DNA of 58,675 bases from an uncultured Ruminococcus sp. (GCA_905234015.1 CAJOFK010000001.1:66887-125561); one strand, 5' to 3'; positions 50,136-58,675 are shown, counted from the first letter of the stretch. The notes: generated by a model not told the origin, from the sequence alone. Made by a program: numbers and translations.

Positions 50136-52332
50136 ATACGACGAAATCGCTCATTATCAGGATTTTGAAGATTTACTAAAAATTCTTAAGGAAAGCAACA
50201 ACAACTACGATATAAAGAAAATCCAGAAGGCGTATACCTTAGCCGAAAAAGCTCACGGCGACCAGCGGAGAATTTCCGGTATTCCGTATATTCTTCATCC
50301 TACCTCGGTCGCGTGTATCGTTGCGGGCTTCGGTATGGATACCGACAGCATAATAGCGTCGCTTTTGCACGATGTAGTCGAGGATACCGAGTACGATTTA
50401 AATTATGTGCGCAAGGAATTCGGCAAGGACGTTGCGAATATTGTTGACGGCGTTACTAAGATTTCAAAAATCAAGCTCTATACACGCGAGGAGCAGCAGG
50501 CTGAGAACGTCCGTAAAATGCTTATCGCTATGTCTAACGATATCCGTGTAATTATCGTTAAGCTCGCCGACAGGCTCCACAATATGCGTACTATCGAGTG
50601 TATGAAGGAGCAGAAGCGCCGTGATAAGTCGCGCGAGAATATGGAGGTATTCGCGCCTATAGCTCACCGCCTCGGTATGAAAGCCGTTAAGGACGAGCTC
50701 GAGGATTTATCGCTCAGGTACCTCGACCCCGTAGGTTATAAGGAAATCGAGGACGCGCTGCTGCTTAAGGAGAACGAGCGCGAAAAATTTATTGATAAAA
50801 AGAAGAAGGAAATTATTAAGGCGTCTAAGCTCCCCGGAAGTAAAATCACGGTTTACGGACGCGTTAAAAGCATAAACAGTATCTACCGAAAAACCTTCCT
50901 TAAGGGAAAAACTCTCGACGAGATTTACGACTTTTTCGCGCTGAGAATTATCGTTGACGAGATTAAGGACTGCTATAATCTTCTCGGCGTTATTCACGAC
51001 CTTTATACTCCGATTCCGAGGCGCTTTAAGGATTATATCTCAACTCCTAAGCCTAATATGTATCAGTCGCTTCATACTACGGTAATCGACCGCGACGGAA
51101 TTCCCTTTGAGGTTCAGATAAGAACCTGGGAAATGCACCAGACCGCTGAAAACGGAATCGCGGCTCACTGGAAGTATAAGCTCGGCTTTACGAGGATAGT
51201 AAACGGTAAAAAAGCCCGTGAGCTCGACGCGTATATCAGCCGTATCAAGGATGTGCTTGCGGCTCAGATTGATACCGACGACTCAACCGATATTATAAGA
51301 AATATCAGAAACGACTTCGACCAGAACGAGGTTTATGTGTTCTCCCCGAAGGGCGACGTATTCAACCTGCCGAACGGCTCAACCGTTATCGATCTCGCTT
51401 ATTTAATCCATACCGAGGTCGGAAACCATATGGTAGGCGCTAAGGTAGACCACCGAATTGTTTCAATAGACTATAAGCTTAAAACAGGTGAAATCTGCGA
51501 GATTTTAACTCAGAAGGACAGCCATCCGCGCCGCGACTGGCTCGATATCTGTAAAACCTCCTCGGCGCGTTCAAAAATCCGCCAGTGGTTTAAGAACGAA
51601 AAGCGCGACGAGAATATCGTTGAGGGTAAGATGATGCTCGAGCGCGAGCTCAAGCGCAGCAATATCTCGCTCACCGACGAGGAGCTCGAGGAGCTTCTTC
51701 AGTTTATGCTGAAGAAAAACAAGTTCAACACAGTTACCGATTTATACGCCTCAATCGGCTACGGCGGTATTCAGCTGTGGAAGGTTATGCCCCGTATTAA
51801 AGAGGAGTATAACGCTAAGTTCAAGCCCGAGGAAATGCCTCCCGTTATCGTTAAAAACGCTACCCCGAGGCGCAGACACGCAAGCTCAGGCGTAATTGTG
51901 GAGGGTATGGAGGACTGCCTCGTAAAATTCTCGCAGTGCTGTAATCCGCTACCCGGCGACGATATTATCGGATATATTACGAGAGGCTACGGCGTTTCAA
52001 TCCATAAACGAAGCTGTACCAATATTCCCGAGGATATCTCAACCTCCGAGGAACCCGAGCGTTATGTAAAGGTGAGCTGGGAGGACGATATAAACGACAA
52101 CTTCCGCTCCACCCTTGAAATCGTATGCTCCGACCGAACCGGAGTTCTCGCGGATGTAACTATTGCGCTTTCGTCTATGCGTATATTTATCAACACCCTT
52201 AACTCGCGTTCAATCGGCAACGGCAGAGCGCTTGTTACCGCGACTATCGAGGTGTTCAGCAGAGAACATCTCGAGTCCGTAATCGAAAGATTGCAGTCGC
52301 TGAGGGAAGTAATTTCAATTAACAGGTTCTGA
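50128..52332 (+). CDS. relA: Bifunctional (p)ppGpp synthetase/hydrolase
   Basis: A 734-residue Rel protein. The HD hydrolase domain (about 25-180) is intact (HPTSVACI, LLHDVVEDTEY), followed by the synthetase domain (about 240-360), TGS (about 400-460) and a C-terminal zinc-finger/ACT region (about 590-734) with CCNPLPGDDIIGYI. Both enzymatic halves look complete. It links starvation to ribosome and RNA-polymerase control. GGAGGTG precedes the ATG. Confidence 0.96.
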   Translation: MSKYDEIAHYQDFEDLLKILKESNNNYDIKKIQKAYTLAEKAHGDQRRISGIPYILHPTSVACIVAGFGMDTDSIIASLLHDVVEDTEYDLNYVRKEFGKDVANIVDGVTKISKIKLYTREEQQAENVRKMLIAMSNDIRVIIVKLADRLHNMRTIECMKEQKRRDKSRENMEVFAPIAHRLGMKAVKDELEDLSLRYLDPVGYKEIEDALLLKENEREKFIDKKKKEIIKASKLPGSKITVYGRVKSINSIYRKTFLKGKTLDEIYDFFALRIIVDEIKDCYNLLGVIHDLYTPIPRRFKDYISTPKPNMYQSLHTTVIDRDGIPFEVQIRTWEMHQTAENGIAAHWKYKLGFTRIVNGKKARELDAYISRIKDVLAAQIDTDDSTDIIRNIRNDFDQNEVYVFSPKGDVFNLPNGSTVIDLAYLIHTEVGNHMVGAKVDHRIVSIDYKLKTGEICEILTQKDSHPRRDWLDICKTSSARSKIRQWFKNEKRDENIVEGKMMLERELKRSNISLTDEELEELLQFMLKKNKFNTVTDLYASIGYGGIQLWKVMPRIKEEYNAKFKPEEMPPVIVKNATPRRRHASSGVIVEGMEDCLVKFSQCCNPLPGDDIIGYITRGYGVSIHKRSCTNIPEDISTSEEPERYVKVSWEDDINDNFRSTLEIVCSDRTGVLADVTIALSSMRIFINTLNSRSIGNGRALVTATIEVFSREHLESVIERLQSLREVISINRF

Positions 52333-52335
52333 TTT

Positions 52336-52788
52336 ATGAGAGTAGTATTACAGAGAGTCAGCTTTTGCAGCGTAGTAATCGAGGACAGTAAAACCGCCGA
52401 TATTAAGGACGGTTTTCTGCTTTTGCTCGGCGTTAAAAACGGCGATACCGAATCCGACGCGGTAAAGCTCGCTAAGAAGATTTCCGGACTGCGTATCTTT
52501 ACCGATGAAAACGATAAAATGAATTTATCGCTTGCGGACGTCGGCGGTTCGGTTGTGGTTGTGTCTAATTTTACGCTTTACGCCGATTGCTCGCACGGAC
52601 GCCGACCGAGCTTTATAAACGCCGCGCGTCCCGAAATCTCTAACCCGCTTTATGAGTTTTTCTGTGAACAGCTGAAACTAAACGGGGTAGAGGACGTTCA
52701 GACAGGCGAGTTCGGAGCCGATATGAAGGTGAGCCTTTGCAACGACGGCCCCGTAACGCTGGTAATCGATTCGGAGGAGCTGGCGTGA
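52336..52788 (+). CDS. dtd: D-aminoacyl-tRNA deacylase
   Basis: A 150-residue editing enzyme that clears D-amino acids and glycine from wrongly charged tRNA. SNFTLYADCSHGRRPSF (about 77-93, a variant of SQFTLYG) and GPVT (about 139-142) form the active site. It starts 3 bases after relA, with no clear ribosome-binding site, so translation is probably coupled. Confidence 0.95.
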   Translation: MRVVLQRVSFCSVVIEDSKTADIKDGFLLLLGVKNGDTESDAVKLAKKISGLRIFTDENDKMNLSLADVGGSVVVVSNFTLYADCSHGRRPSFINAARPEISNPLYEFFCEQLKLNGVEDVQTGEFGADMKVSLCNDGPVTLVIDSEELA

Positions 52789-52804
52789 ATACTCACGCCG
52801 GCAA

Positions 52805-52932
52805 GATTTATGTTGTCCGCTCAGTTTGTCACTCCGTGACAACGAGCGATGACTGAATCGCCGTTATACGCCTTATCCGCCCACGGTAAGGTTTTAGAAG
52901 TTTTTAATAATTTTTTGTGGGCGGAAAGGCTA
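52805..52932 (+). repeat. Composite repeat, copy B (hairpin plus pseudoknot)
   Basis: The counterpart of 19681-19795. The hairpin is GCTC-AGT-TTGTCAC-TCC-GTGACAA-C-GAGC (52819-52847), then the linker ATGACTGAATCGCCGTT, then the pseudoknot. Compared with copy A the C-G pair in the middle of the hairpin arm is replaced by A-T, a compensatory change. Confidence 0.8.
52871..52930 (+). promoter_or_regulatory. Candidate pseudoknot leader RNA upstream of the MBL hydrolase (copy 4)
   Basis: Stem 1 CCTTATC (52871-52877) pairs with GGTAAGG (52885-52891; one G-U pair) around the loop CGCCCAC (52878-52884). The loop is exactly complementary to GTGGGCG (52917-52923), followed by GAAAGGC (52924-52930). 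The linker is 25 bases. AAAGG is 5 bases before the GTG start, so folding would abut or block the ribosome-binding site. Confidence 0.65.
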
Positions 52933-52934
52933 AG

Positions 52935-53576
52935 GTGATTAAAATTACGGCAATAAGTTTATACTACGTTACTATGATTATGACTAACTGCTATCTTATC
53001 ACCGATAAGGATACCGGCGAGTCGGCGGTTGTAGACCCCGGCGGAAAAAGCAGCGAGCTTATAAACGATATTTATAAGCTTGAAAAAGGTCTTAAATACG
53101 TTATCCTGACTCACGGTCATTACGACCATATCGGTTATGCGCGTCAGCTTGCCGAAATGTACGGCGCAAAGATTATCTGCGGTGAAAAGACCGACGAGTT
53201 TTTATCCGATAAACGCCTTAATCACAGCGCGTATCACCCCGATTTTCCCGAAATAACTCCGTTTAAGGGCGATATTCTTTTAAAGGACGGGGACACCTTT
53301 AAGCTCGGAAATACCGAATTTAAGTACATCTCAACCCCCGGTCACACTAAGGACAGCGGCTGCTATATCTTTGACGATAACCTTATAAGCGGCGATACGC
53401 TTTTCTGCGAGTCCTACGGACGTACCGATTTGCCTACCGGTAATGATGAGCAGATGGTAAGCTCAATCCGCCGTCTTAAGAACTTAAGCGGAAATTATAA
53501 CGTCCTTCCCGGCCACGGAATGATTTCCGACCTTGACCATGAAAGAAAATATAACCTTCTTATGAGAAGAGTATAG
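52935..53576 (+). CDS. MBL-fold metallo-hydrolase (glyoxalase II-like)
   Basis: A roughly 213-residue metallo-beta-lactamase-fold hydrolase. The metal site THGHYDHIG (about 56-64), STPGHTKDSGCY (about 130-141) and PGHG (about 195-198) are complete. It could hydrolyse a thioester such as hydroxyacylglutathione, but the substrate is unproven. GTG 52935 is chosen over an in-frame GTG 52917, because the latter lies inside the pseudoknot and has no ribosome-binding site. The usual neighbours relA-dtd and hemZ flank it. Confidence 0.88.
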   Translation: MIKITAISLYYVTMIMTNCYLITDKDTGESAVVDPGGKSSELINDIYKLEKGLKYVILTHGHYDHIGYARQLAEMYGAKIICGEKTDEFLSDKRLNHSAYHPDFPEITPFKGDILLKDGDTFKLGNTEFKYISTPGHTKDSGCYIFDDNLISGDTLFCESYGRTDLPTGNDEQMVSSIRRLKNLSGNYNVLPGHGMISDLDHERKYNLLMRRV

Positions 53577-53609
53577 TGTGAAAAATCCCACTATAAAGAC
53601 TTACGTTAT

Positions 53610-55061
53610 ATGAATTTATATATTTTAAACCACAGCTTTCATTATGAGCTGGAAAATCTGACGCGCCTGTTTTATCCTAACGAAAAAATAAATGTCATAA
53701 AAGAAAACGGCGCCTTTGAAAAGCCGTATATAAAAACCGAACTGACCGATAAGCTTTATGCCGAGGTTAGTATCGGAGATTATTATAAACGCGCCGAAGC
53801 GCCCTTATCCGACGACGAGGAAAACGAGCGTATGCTGTGCGAGCTTGTATATAAAATGCTCTGCGAAAAAACCTCCGTAACTCCGCCGTGGGGTATGATT
53901 ACCGGAGTCAGACCGGTAAAGCTCTACCGCACGCTTAAAAACGAGACAGGCGAGGCTGAGGCTGACCGGTTTTATAAAAACAAGCTTTTTGTGAGCGGGG
54001 AAAAGCTGAAGCTAGCAAAGCTCACCGAGAAAACCGAGAAGAAAATTCTCGACCTTTCCCGCGATGATTCCTTCAGCCTTTATATCGCGATACCGTTCTG
54101 CCCGTCAAGGTGCAAATACTGCTCGTTTGTGCAGTCGTCCGTTGAGCGCTCGAAACACCTCGTAGAACCTTATGTCGAGCTGCTTAAGCGGGAGCTTGAA
54201 TATACGGCTGAAATCGCTTCTAAGCTGAATTTAAGGCTAGAGACGGTCTATATGGGCGGCGGCACCCCGACTACCTTATCGGCAGGGCAGATGTCCTCTG
54301 TTTTAAAGACGGTAAACGACTGCTTCGATATGAGCGCCTGCCGTGAATTTACCGTTGAAGCCGGACGTCCCGACACCGTAACGAGAGAAAAGTTAATTTC
54401 TTTAAAAGAAAATAATGTAGGCAGAATTTCAATCAATCCTCAGACCTTAAACGACGAGGTGCTTAAAATTATCGGCCGTAAGCATACGGCGGCTCAGACG
54501 CTCGAAGCATATGAACTTGCGCGGGAAGTTGGCTTTAACTGCATTAATACCGATTTAATCGCCGGACTTCCCGGAGATACGGTGGAGAGCTTTAAGGCTA
54601 CGCTTGATAGGATATGCGACCTTTCTCCCGAGTGCGTAACCGTTCATACGCTGTCTATGAAACGCAGCTCAACCCTCACTCAGGACGGAACTCAGATAAA
54701 TAAGGACGACAGCGTAAATACCGCTCTTATGCTCTCTTACGCCGAGAAAAAGCTTAAATCGGAGCAGTATATTCCGTACTATCTTTACCGCCAGAGCCGT
54801 ATGGTCGGCAATTTAGAGAATACCGGCTGGTCTAAAAAAGGGTATGAAAGCCTTTATAATATCTACGTTATGGACGAAACCCATACTATCTTAGGCTGCG
54901 GCGCGGGAGCGGTAAGCAAGCTTAAAAAGCCGCGCTCAAACTACCTTAAGCGTATATTTAATTTTAAGTATCCATATGAATATATAGAAAGGTATGACGA
55001 GCAGCTTAAAAGGAAGGACGAAATAACGTCCTTTTACGAAGGTCTTAATACTACTCCGTAA
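53610..55061 (+). CDS. hemZ: Oxygen-independent coproporphyrinogen dehydrogenase-like radical-SAM protein
   Basis: A 483-residue HemN-family protein of the HemZ branch, with an extra N-terminal domain of about 150 residues. The cluster motif is CPSRCKYC (about 165-172), followed by MGGGTPTTLS (about 211-220) and DLIAGLPGDT (about 314-323). HemZ is assigned to anaerobic haem synthesis, but no other haem gene is here, so another radical-SAM reaction is possible. The start has only a weak ribosome-binding site. Confidence 0.88.
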   Translation: MNLYILNHSFHYELENLTRLFYPNEKINVIKENGAFEKPYIKTELTDKLYAEVSIGDYYKRAEAPLSDDEENERMLCELVYKMLCEKTSVTPPWGMITGVRPVKLYRTLKNETGEAEADRFYKNKLFVSGEKLKLAKLTEKTEKKILDLSRDDSFSLYIAIPFCPSRCKYCSFVQSSVERSKHLVEPYVELLKRELEYTAEIASKLNLRLETVYMGGGTPTTLSAGQMSSVLKTVNDCFDMSACREFTVEAGRPDTVTREKLISLKENNVGRISINPQTLNDEVLKIIGRKHTAAQTLEAYELAREVGFNCINTDLIAGLPGDTVESFKATLDRICDLSPECVTVHTLSMKRSSTLTQDGTQINKDDSVNTALMLSYAEKKLKSEQYIPYYLYRQSRMVGNLENTGWSKKGYESLYNIYVMDETHTILGCGAGAVSKLKKPRSNYLKRIFNFKYPYEYIERYDEQLKRKDEITSFYEGLNTTP

Positions 55062-55091
55062 TTTGATTTTTATAATACGGAGTGATATAAT
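55053..55091 (+). promoter_or_regulatory. Promoter with flanking inverted repeat, zinc-ribbon gene
   Basis: TTGATT (55063-55068), a 17-base spacer and TATAAT (55086-55091) with extended TGA. ACTCCGTA (55053-55060) and TACGGAGT (55076-55083) form an 8-bp inverted repeat bracketing the -35 box, an operator-like layout. The left arm is also the last codons of hemZ. Confidence 0.6.
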
Positions 55092-55118
55092 ATACAAAAA
55101 CTGAAAGGAAGTATTATT

Positions 55119-55559
55119 ATGGCAATTTTTGACGATGTAGTAGTTAATGCGAAATCAGCCGCTTCGGTTGTTTCAAAAAAAGCAGGAGAGCTTTTCGATT
55201 TATCAAAGCTCAGAATCTCACTCGCAAGCCTCCGCGGCGAGCTCAGCAAGCAGTATCAGGCTCTCGGCGAGGCAGTATATAACAACGAGCCCGCTGAGGA
55301 GATTGACGCTATTAAAGCCGAGATTTCGTCCGTTAAGCAGAACGTTCAGGATATCGAGAGCATTTTAGCAAGCGCTAAAAACTCCGTAACATGCCCTGCC
55401 TGCGGCGAAAAGCTCAGCAAAAACGCTCAGTTCTGCTCAACCTGCGGAACCGCTATCCCGAAATCAAAGCCGACCTGCCGCTCCTGCGGAGCAAAGCTCG
55501 TTGACGGCGCTAAGTTCTGCGCTATCTGCGGAACCAAGGTAGAAGAAACTGCCGAATAA
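55119..55559 (+). CDS. Double zinc-ribbon protein with helical N-terminus
   Basis: A 146-residue cytoplasmic protein. A helical, coiled-coil-prone segment (about 1-85) precedes two tandem zinc ribbons: CPACGEKLSKNAQFCSTCG (about 93-111) and CRSCGAKLVDGAKFCAICG (about 121-139). Each has the CxxC-x(n)-CxxC spacing. Such proteins are common in Clostridia and lack a defined role; protein-protein binding or zinc sensing are options. It has its own promoter. Confidence 0.85.
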   Translation: MAIFDDVVVNAKSAASVVSKKAGELFDLSKLRISLASLRGELSKQYQALGEAVYNNEPAEEIDAIKAEISSVKQNVQDIESILASAKNSVTCPACGEKLSKNAQFCSTCGTAIPKSKPTCRSCGAKLVDGAKFCAICGTKVEETAE

Positions 55560-55578
55560 ATTTAAAAGGTGATTTAGC

Positions 55579-57396
55579 GTGTCAAAAAAGTATAACGCTG
55601 TTAAAAACTCGGAAAGCAACGCCTCTCAGACTTTTCTGAAGGGCGCTGCTGTTATGACTGCGAGTATGATTATCGTAAAGGTAATAGGCTTTCTCGATAA
55701 AATTCTTATAAGCAACCTTTACGCGTATTTCGGAGACAGCTACGCCGCTATAGGTACAGGACTGTACTCCAACGCTTACGAGATATACATACCGCTTTTT
55801 ACTATCGCTACGGCGGGATTCCCTATAGCCGTATCAAGGCTTATTTCCGAGAGCCTGTCGCAAAAAAGATATAACGACGTAAGGATGATACATAAGGTCT
55901 CTAAGCCGTTTTTCGCTATAACGGGAACGGTTTGCTTCCTTATAATGTTCTGCTCGAGCTTCTTTTATATTCATCTTATCAACTCTCCGTACTCCCTGTA
56001 CGCAATGCTGATGCTCTCTCCGGCTATTCTGTTCGGATGTCTTGTATCAATCTACAGGGGCTATTTTGAGGGTCAGAGAAATATGTTCCCGACCGCTGTT
56101 TCCGAGGTTATCGAAGCGGGCTCAAAGCTTATCTTCGGTCTCGGTATAGCGTACCTGATTATGAAAATCGGAAGCGACGGCTATAAGGCCGACGGCACCG
56201 TATTCGGGCTTACCTTCTCGGGAAAGAACGCCGAGCTTGACGCGATGTATACTATTATGTCGTTCTCGGTAGCGGGAGCAATTTCCGGTATCGTGCTCGG
56301 AAGCATAGCGTGCTTTATCTTCCTTTATCTGCGCTATAAAATCGGCGGCGACGGTATTCCCGAGGAATATTACCGAACCTCGGTTGAAGCGAGAAGTAAA
56401 AAAGAAACCTTTAAGAGGATGTTTAAAACCGCTATTCCTATAGGCTTAACCGCGCTTGTTATGAATATCGGTACCCTTGTTGACGCGGCGGTTATTCAGA
56501 ACGTGCTGCACTCGCTCGCGATAACCGACGGAAAAACTATCGTCAACCAGTATAAGGAAATGGGCGTAAACCTCTCTAATCAGATATCTAAGTATCCCGA
56601 TAAGATTACGCTTCATACTGCTTTATGGGGCTGTTACGGAGCGGCTGTACCGCTTATGCAGCTTGTAACGGCGGTTACTCAGGCGTTCGGAACGGCGGCT
56701 ATGCCTAACGTAGCGTCAGCATGGACTAAGGGCGATAAAAAGGAGCTTAAAACCTCTATAGAAACCGTGCTCAGGCTTACTATGCTGTTTACTCTGCCTA
56801 CGGGACTCGGGCTTACGGCTTTAGCCGATCCGATTATGGATATCGTATACGCCAGTCAGACTCAGGTCGTAATCGGAGCTCAGGTGCTTAAGGTTATGGG
56901 CTTTACCGCTATCGTAATCGCGTGCGTGGTACCGCTTTGCAGTATGCTTCAGGGAATCGGCAGGGTAGACCTACCGCTTAAAATTTATACAATGGGCATA
57001 ATTATAAAGGTGGCTACAACGTGGCTTTTCGTAAGAGTAGTATCAATTAATATCCAGGGCGGCTCGGTAGGCTCGCTTATTGCCTACAGCGTAATGCTCG
57101 TGGTCGGAATGTTCCTGCTCGTTAAACATTCGGGCGTAATGCCGGACTTTGTATCCACTATAATCAAGCCTTTAATAGCGGCAATCGCCTGCGCGGTATC
57201 GGCTTATTTCTCGTACTTTTTTATCTCAAAAGCCCTTTCGCTCATACTTGCGGCGCTCATTTCAATAGCGATTGCGGGCGTTGTATATATTACAATCTTG
57301 TTACTATTAAAGACCTTTACCCGAAATGAGCTTAAATTCCTGCCTAAAGGTAAAAAAATTGTAACTTTACTTGAAAAATATCATCTAATAGGTTAA
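55579..57396 (+). CDS. SpoVB-like MOP-superfamily lipid flippase
   Basis: A 605-residue protein with about 14 membrane segments. The N-terminus (GAAVMTASMIIVKVIGFLDKILISNLY) and AGFPIAVSRLISE match the SpoVB/YtgP group, relatives of MurJ that move lipid-linked peptidoglycan or polysaccharide precursors. It is longer than Bacillus SpoVB because of an inserted loop at about 195-230. The GTG start is supported by AAAAGG 9 bases upstream. Location before mazG and hup recalls the Bacillus spoVB region. Confidence 0.88.
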   Translation: MSKKYNAVKNSESNASQTFLKGAAVMTASMIIVKVIGFLDKILISNLYAYFGDSYAAIGTGLYSNAYEIYIPLFTIATAGFPIAVSRLISESLSQKRYNDVRMIHKVSKPFFAITGTVCFLIMFCSSFFYIHLINSPYSLYAMLMLSPAILFGCLVSIYRGYFEGQRNMFPTAVSEVIEAGSKLIFGLGIAYLIMKIGSDGYKADGTVFGLTFSGKNAELDAMYTIMSFSVAGAISGIVLGSIACFIFLYLRYKIGGDGIPEEYYRTSVEARSKKETFKRMFKTAIPIGLTALVMNIGTLVDAAVIQNVLHSLAITDGKTIVNQYKEMGVNLSNQISKYPDKITLHTALWGCYGAAVPLMQLVTAVTQAFGTAAMPNVASAWTKGDKKELKTSIETVLRLTMLFTLPTGLGLTALADPIMDIVYASQTQVVIGAQVLKVMGFTAIVIACVVPLCSMLQGIGRVDLPLKIYTMGIIIKVATTWLFVRVVSINIQGGSVGSLIAYSVMLVVGMFLLVKHSGVMPDFVSTIIKPLIAAIACAVSAYFSYFFISKALSLILAALISIAIAGVVYITILLLLKTFTRNELKFLPKGKKIVTLLEKYHLIG

Positions 57397-57441
57397 AATA
57401 CCTTTTGTATCCGATAAAAACTGACTTTTGGAGTGATTGAA

Positions 57442-58233
57442 GTGAATTTCACCGAGAAGGAAAATTTTGATTTTTACGACTTGGTTGAGATTATGAAATT
57501 CTTAAGAGCGCCCGACGGCTGCCCTTGGGATAAGGTTCAGACTCACGAGTCTATCCGAAGCAATTTTATCGAGGAGACCTACGAGGTTATCGAAGCTATC
57601 GATAATAAGGACAGCGGGCTTCTTAAGGAAGAGCTCGGCGACGTTATGCTTCAGGTTGTGTTTCACAGCGAGATGTCTGCCGAGGAAAACGAGTTCGATA
57701 TTAACGACGTTATAAACGACGTTTGTAAAAAGCTCGTTGAGCGCCACCCTCACGTTTTCGGCGACGTTAAAGCCGAGAACAGCGACGACGCCCTTAAAAG
57801 CTGGGATAATGTCAAGATGGCGACGAAAGCTCAGAAAAAACAGTCCGAAGCTATGGACAGCGTTTGCAGGGCGCTGCCGTCCTTGATGAGAGCCGAGAAG
57901 ATTCAGAAAAAGGCTGCTAAGGTAGGCTTCGACTGGGAAAGCGCCGACGGCGCTATGGATAAGGTTTTTGAGGAAGCAGACGAGCTTAAGCGCGCTGTTA
58001 AAAGCGGCGACGAAGCTTTAATGAGCGAGGAGCTCGGTGATTTGCTTTTCTCGGTAGTAAACGTATCCCGTTTTATTAAGGTAGACTCCGAAAAAGCGCT
58101 TTACGACGCTTGCGATAAGTTTACCGACCGTTTTAAAAAGCTCGAGAATCTCGCCGATGAGCGCGGTATCGATATTAAAACGGTTTCACTCAGTCAACTT
58201 GATTCCCTTTGGGAGGAAGTTAAAAAAATATAA
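57442..58233 (+). CDS. mazG: Nucleoside triphosphate pyrophosphohydrolase
   Basis: A roughly 263-residue protein with two MazG domains. The first is complete (CPWDKVQTHESIRSNFIEETYEV to EELGDVMLQVVFHS, about 20-75); the second repeats the pattern (EEADELKRAVKSGD to EELGDLLFSVVN, about 178-215). It hydrolyses non-canonical NTPs and may lower ppGpp. GTG 57442 is preferred over GTG 57433 since GGAG (57430-57433) is correctly spaced only for it. Confidence 0.94.
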   Translation: MNFTEKENFDFYDLVEIMKFLRAPDGCPWDKVQTHESIRSNFIEETYEVIEAIDNKDSGLLKEELGDVMLQVVFHSEMSAEENEFDINDVINDVCKKLVERHPHVFGDVKAENSDDALKSWDNVKMATKAQKKQSEAMDSVCRALPSLMRAEKIQKKAAKVGFDWESADGAMDKVFEEADELKRAVKSGDEALMSEELGDLLFSVVNVSRFIKVDSEKALYDACDKFTDRFKKLENLADERGIDIKTVSLSQLDSLWEEVKKI

Positions 58234-58253
58234 TTTTTTGGAGGAATTAAACT

Positions 58254-58529
58254 ATGAACAAAACAGAGTTAATTGCTGCAGTTGCAGAAGTAAGCGGAAT
58301 TTCCAAGAAGGACGCTGAGGCGGCTGTTACCGCTACAGTAGATACAATCGTTAAGGCTATTGCCGAGGGCGATAAGGTTCAGCTCGTAGGCTTTGGTACA
58401 TTTGAGCAGCGTCAGAGAAACGCTCGCACAGGTGTAGATCCCAGAACAGGCAACAAGATTGAGATTGCTGCTTCTAAGGTTCCCGCTTTCAAAGCAGGTA
58501 AGGCTTTCAAGGACGCTGTAAACAAATAA
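58254..58529 (+). CDS. hup: HU family DNA-binding protein
   Basis: A 91-residue nucleoid protein with the HU fold: an N-terminal helix pair ([25 protein letters not shown]), [17 protein letters not shown] (about 43-59) and [27 protein letters not shown] (about 61-87), which includes the DNA-intercalating Pro. TTGGAGGAATT precedes the ATG. It is probably highly expressed and is followed by a strong terminator. Confidence 0.97.
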   Translation: MNKTELIAAVAEVSGISKKDAEAAVTATVDTIVKAIAEGDKVQLVGFGTFEQRQRNARTGVDPRTGNKIEIAASKVPAFKAGKAFKDAVNK

Positions 58530-58547
58530 TTAAGTTTATTTGAAAGG

Positions 58548-58577
58548 GCTTGCTCAGATTTGGGCAAGCTTTTTTTC
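58548..58577 (+). terminator. Terminator after hup
   Basis: GCTTGC (58548-58553) pairs with GCAAGC (58564-58569), with TC/GG extending inward, followed by seven Ts. The 99-bp repeat starts at the end of the T-tract. Confidence 0.82.
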
Positions 58578-58675
58578 TTTATAAGAAACTGCGTTCCTTA
58601 TAAAGTAAAAAAACATTTTATATTTCCCGCTCAGTTGCGCCCTGCGTGCGCACGAGCGATGGATATACGAAAGCT
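58577..58675. repeat. 99-bp dispersed repeat, copy D (runs off the window)
   Basis: Differs at one base from 33792-33890. It includes the CTTTATAAG/CTTATAAAG palindrome and the GCTC-AGT-TGCGCCC-TGC-GTGCGCA-C-GAGC hairpin (58629-58657). The window ends inside the element. Like copy C, it lies immediately behind a rho-independent terminator. Confidence 0.88.

Overview
The window is a gene-dense, moderately AT-rich stretch of a Gram-positive, spore-forming member of the class Clostridia. It probably belongs to the Ruminococcus-like Oscillospiraceae. The evidence is the classic Firmicutes gene order gmk-rpoZ-priA-def-fmt-yugP-rsmB-rlmN-prpC-prkC-rsgA-thiN, sporulation and germination genes (spoVM, SPOCS-LysM protein, spoIVA, gerA/gerB-like, spoVB-like), and a secreted dockerin protein of the kind found in cellulosome- or amylosome-forming ruminococci. 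Species assignment is inference. I saw no rRNA, tRNA, CRISPR array, phage or insertion-sequence transposase.

Layout. 1-13.1 kb: one long co-oriented housekeeping run covering guanylate kinase tail, PspC mini-protein, RNA polymerase omega, PriA, a lipoprotein serine hydrolase, deformylase, formyltransferase, membrane protease, two RNA methyltransferases, PP2C phosphatase, PASTA kinase, RsgA and thiamine pyrophosphokinase. 13.2-18.2 kb: a PASTA pseudokinase with its own strong promoter, an XRE regulator, a histidine phosphatase, leuB and a CpsB-type tyrosine phosphatase. 18.2-20.1 kb: a repeat-rich, gene-poor patch around a pseudouridine synthase. It hides two genes below usual ORF cut-offs, a 47-residue membrane protein and a 29-residue SpoVM. 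20.1-31.2 kb: dockerin protein, zinc-type ABC transporter behind a Fur-family-like box, the SPOCS-LysM/spoIVA operon behind a sigma-E-like promoter, sodium-pump decarboxylase gamma and beta subunits, a Wzz/BY-kinase pair and an aminotransferase. 31.3-37.4 kb: secDF, then DUF421/DUF4363 divergent from germination genes. 37.5-52.8 kb: hprK-murB-rapZ-whiA and xseB-ispA-dxs-tlyA-nadK-argR-recN-recJ-relA-dtd. 52.8 kb to the end: MBL hydrolase, hemZ, zinc-ribbon protein, spoVB-like flippase, mazG and hup.

The most unusual content is not protein coding. (1) A compact candidate pseudoknotted leader RNA (7-bp stem, 7-nt loop pairing with a downstream GYGGGCR, followed at once by invariant GAAAGGC) occurs upstream of rpoZ, spoVM and the MBL hydrolase, with a divergent version upstream of ispA. 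The paired positions covary between copies, and GAAAGG lies where the Shine-Dalgarno sequence should be in several copies. (2) A separate hairpin (GCTCAGT + 7-nt arm + 3-nt loop + complementary arm + CGAGC) occurs four times with compensatory arm changes, twice fused to the pseudoknot and twice inside a 99-bp repeat that is nearly identical at 33.8 kb and at the window end. These look like a dispersed structured-RNA or palindromic repeat family and are the best candidates for something undescribed.

Functionally, the window links cell-envelope signalling (PrpC/PrkC, pseudokinase, BY-kinase, CpsB), sporulation, isoprenoid precursor and undecaprenyl-lipid supply (dxs, ispA), DNA repair and the stringent response. 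Several usual partners are absent here and may lie elsewhere: rpe, yvcK, xseA, znuA, the decarboxylase alpha/biotin subunits and gerAC.
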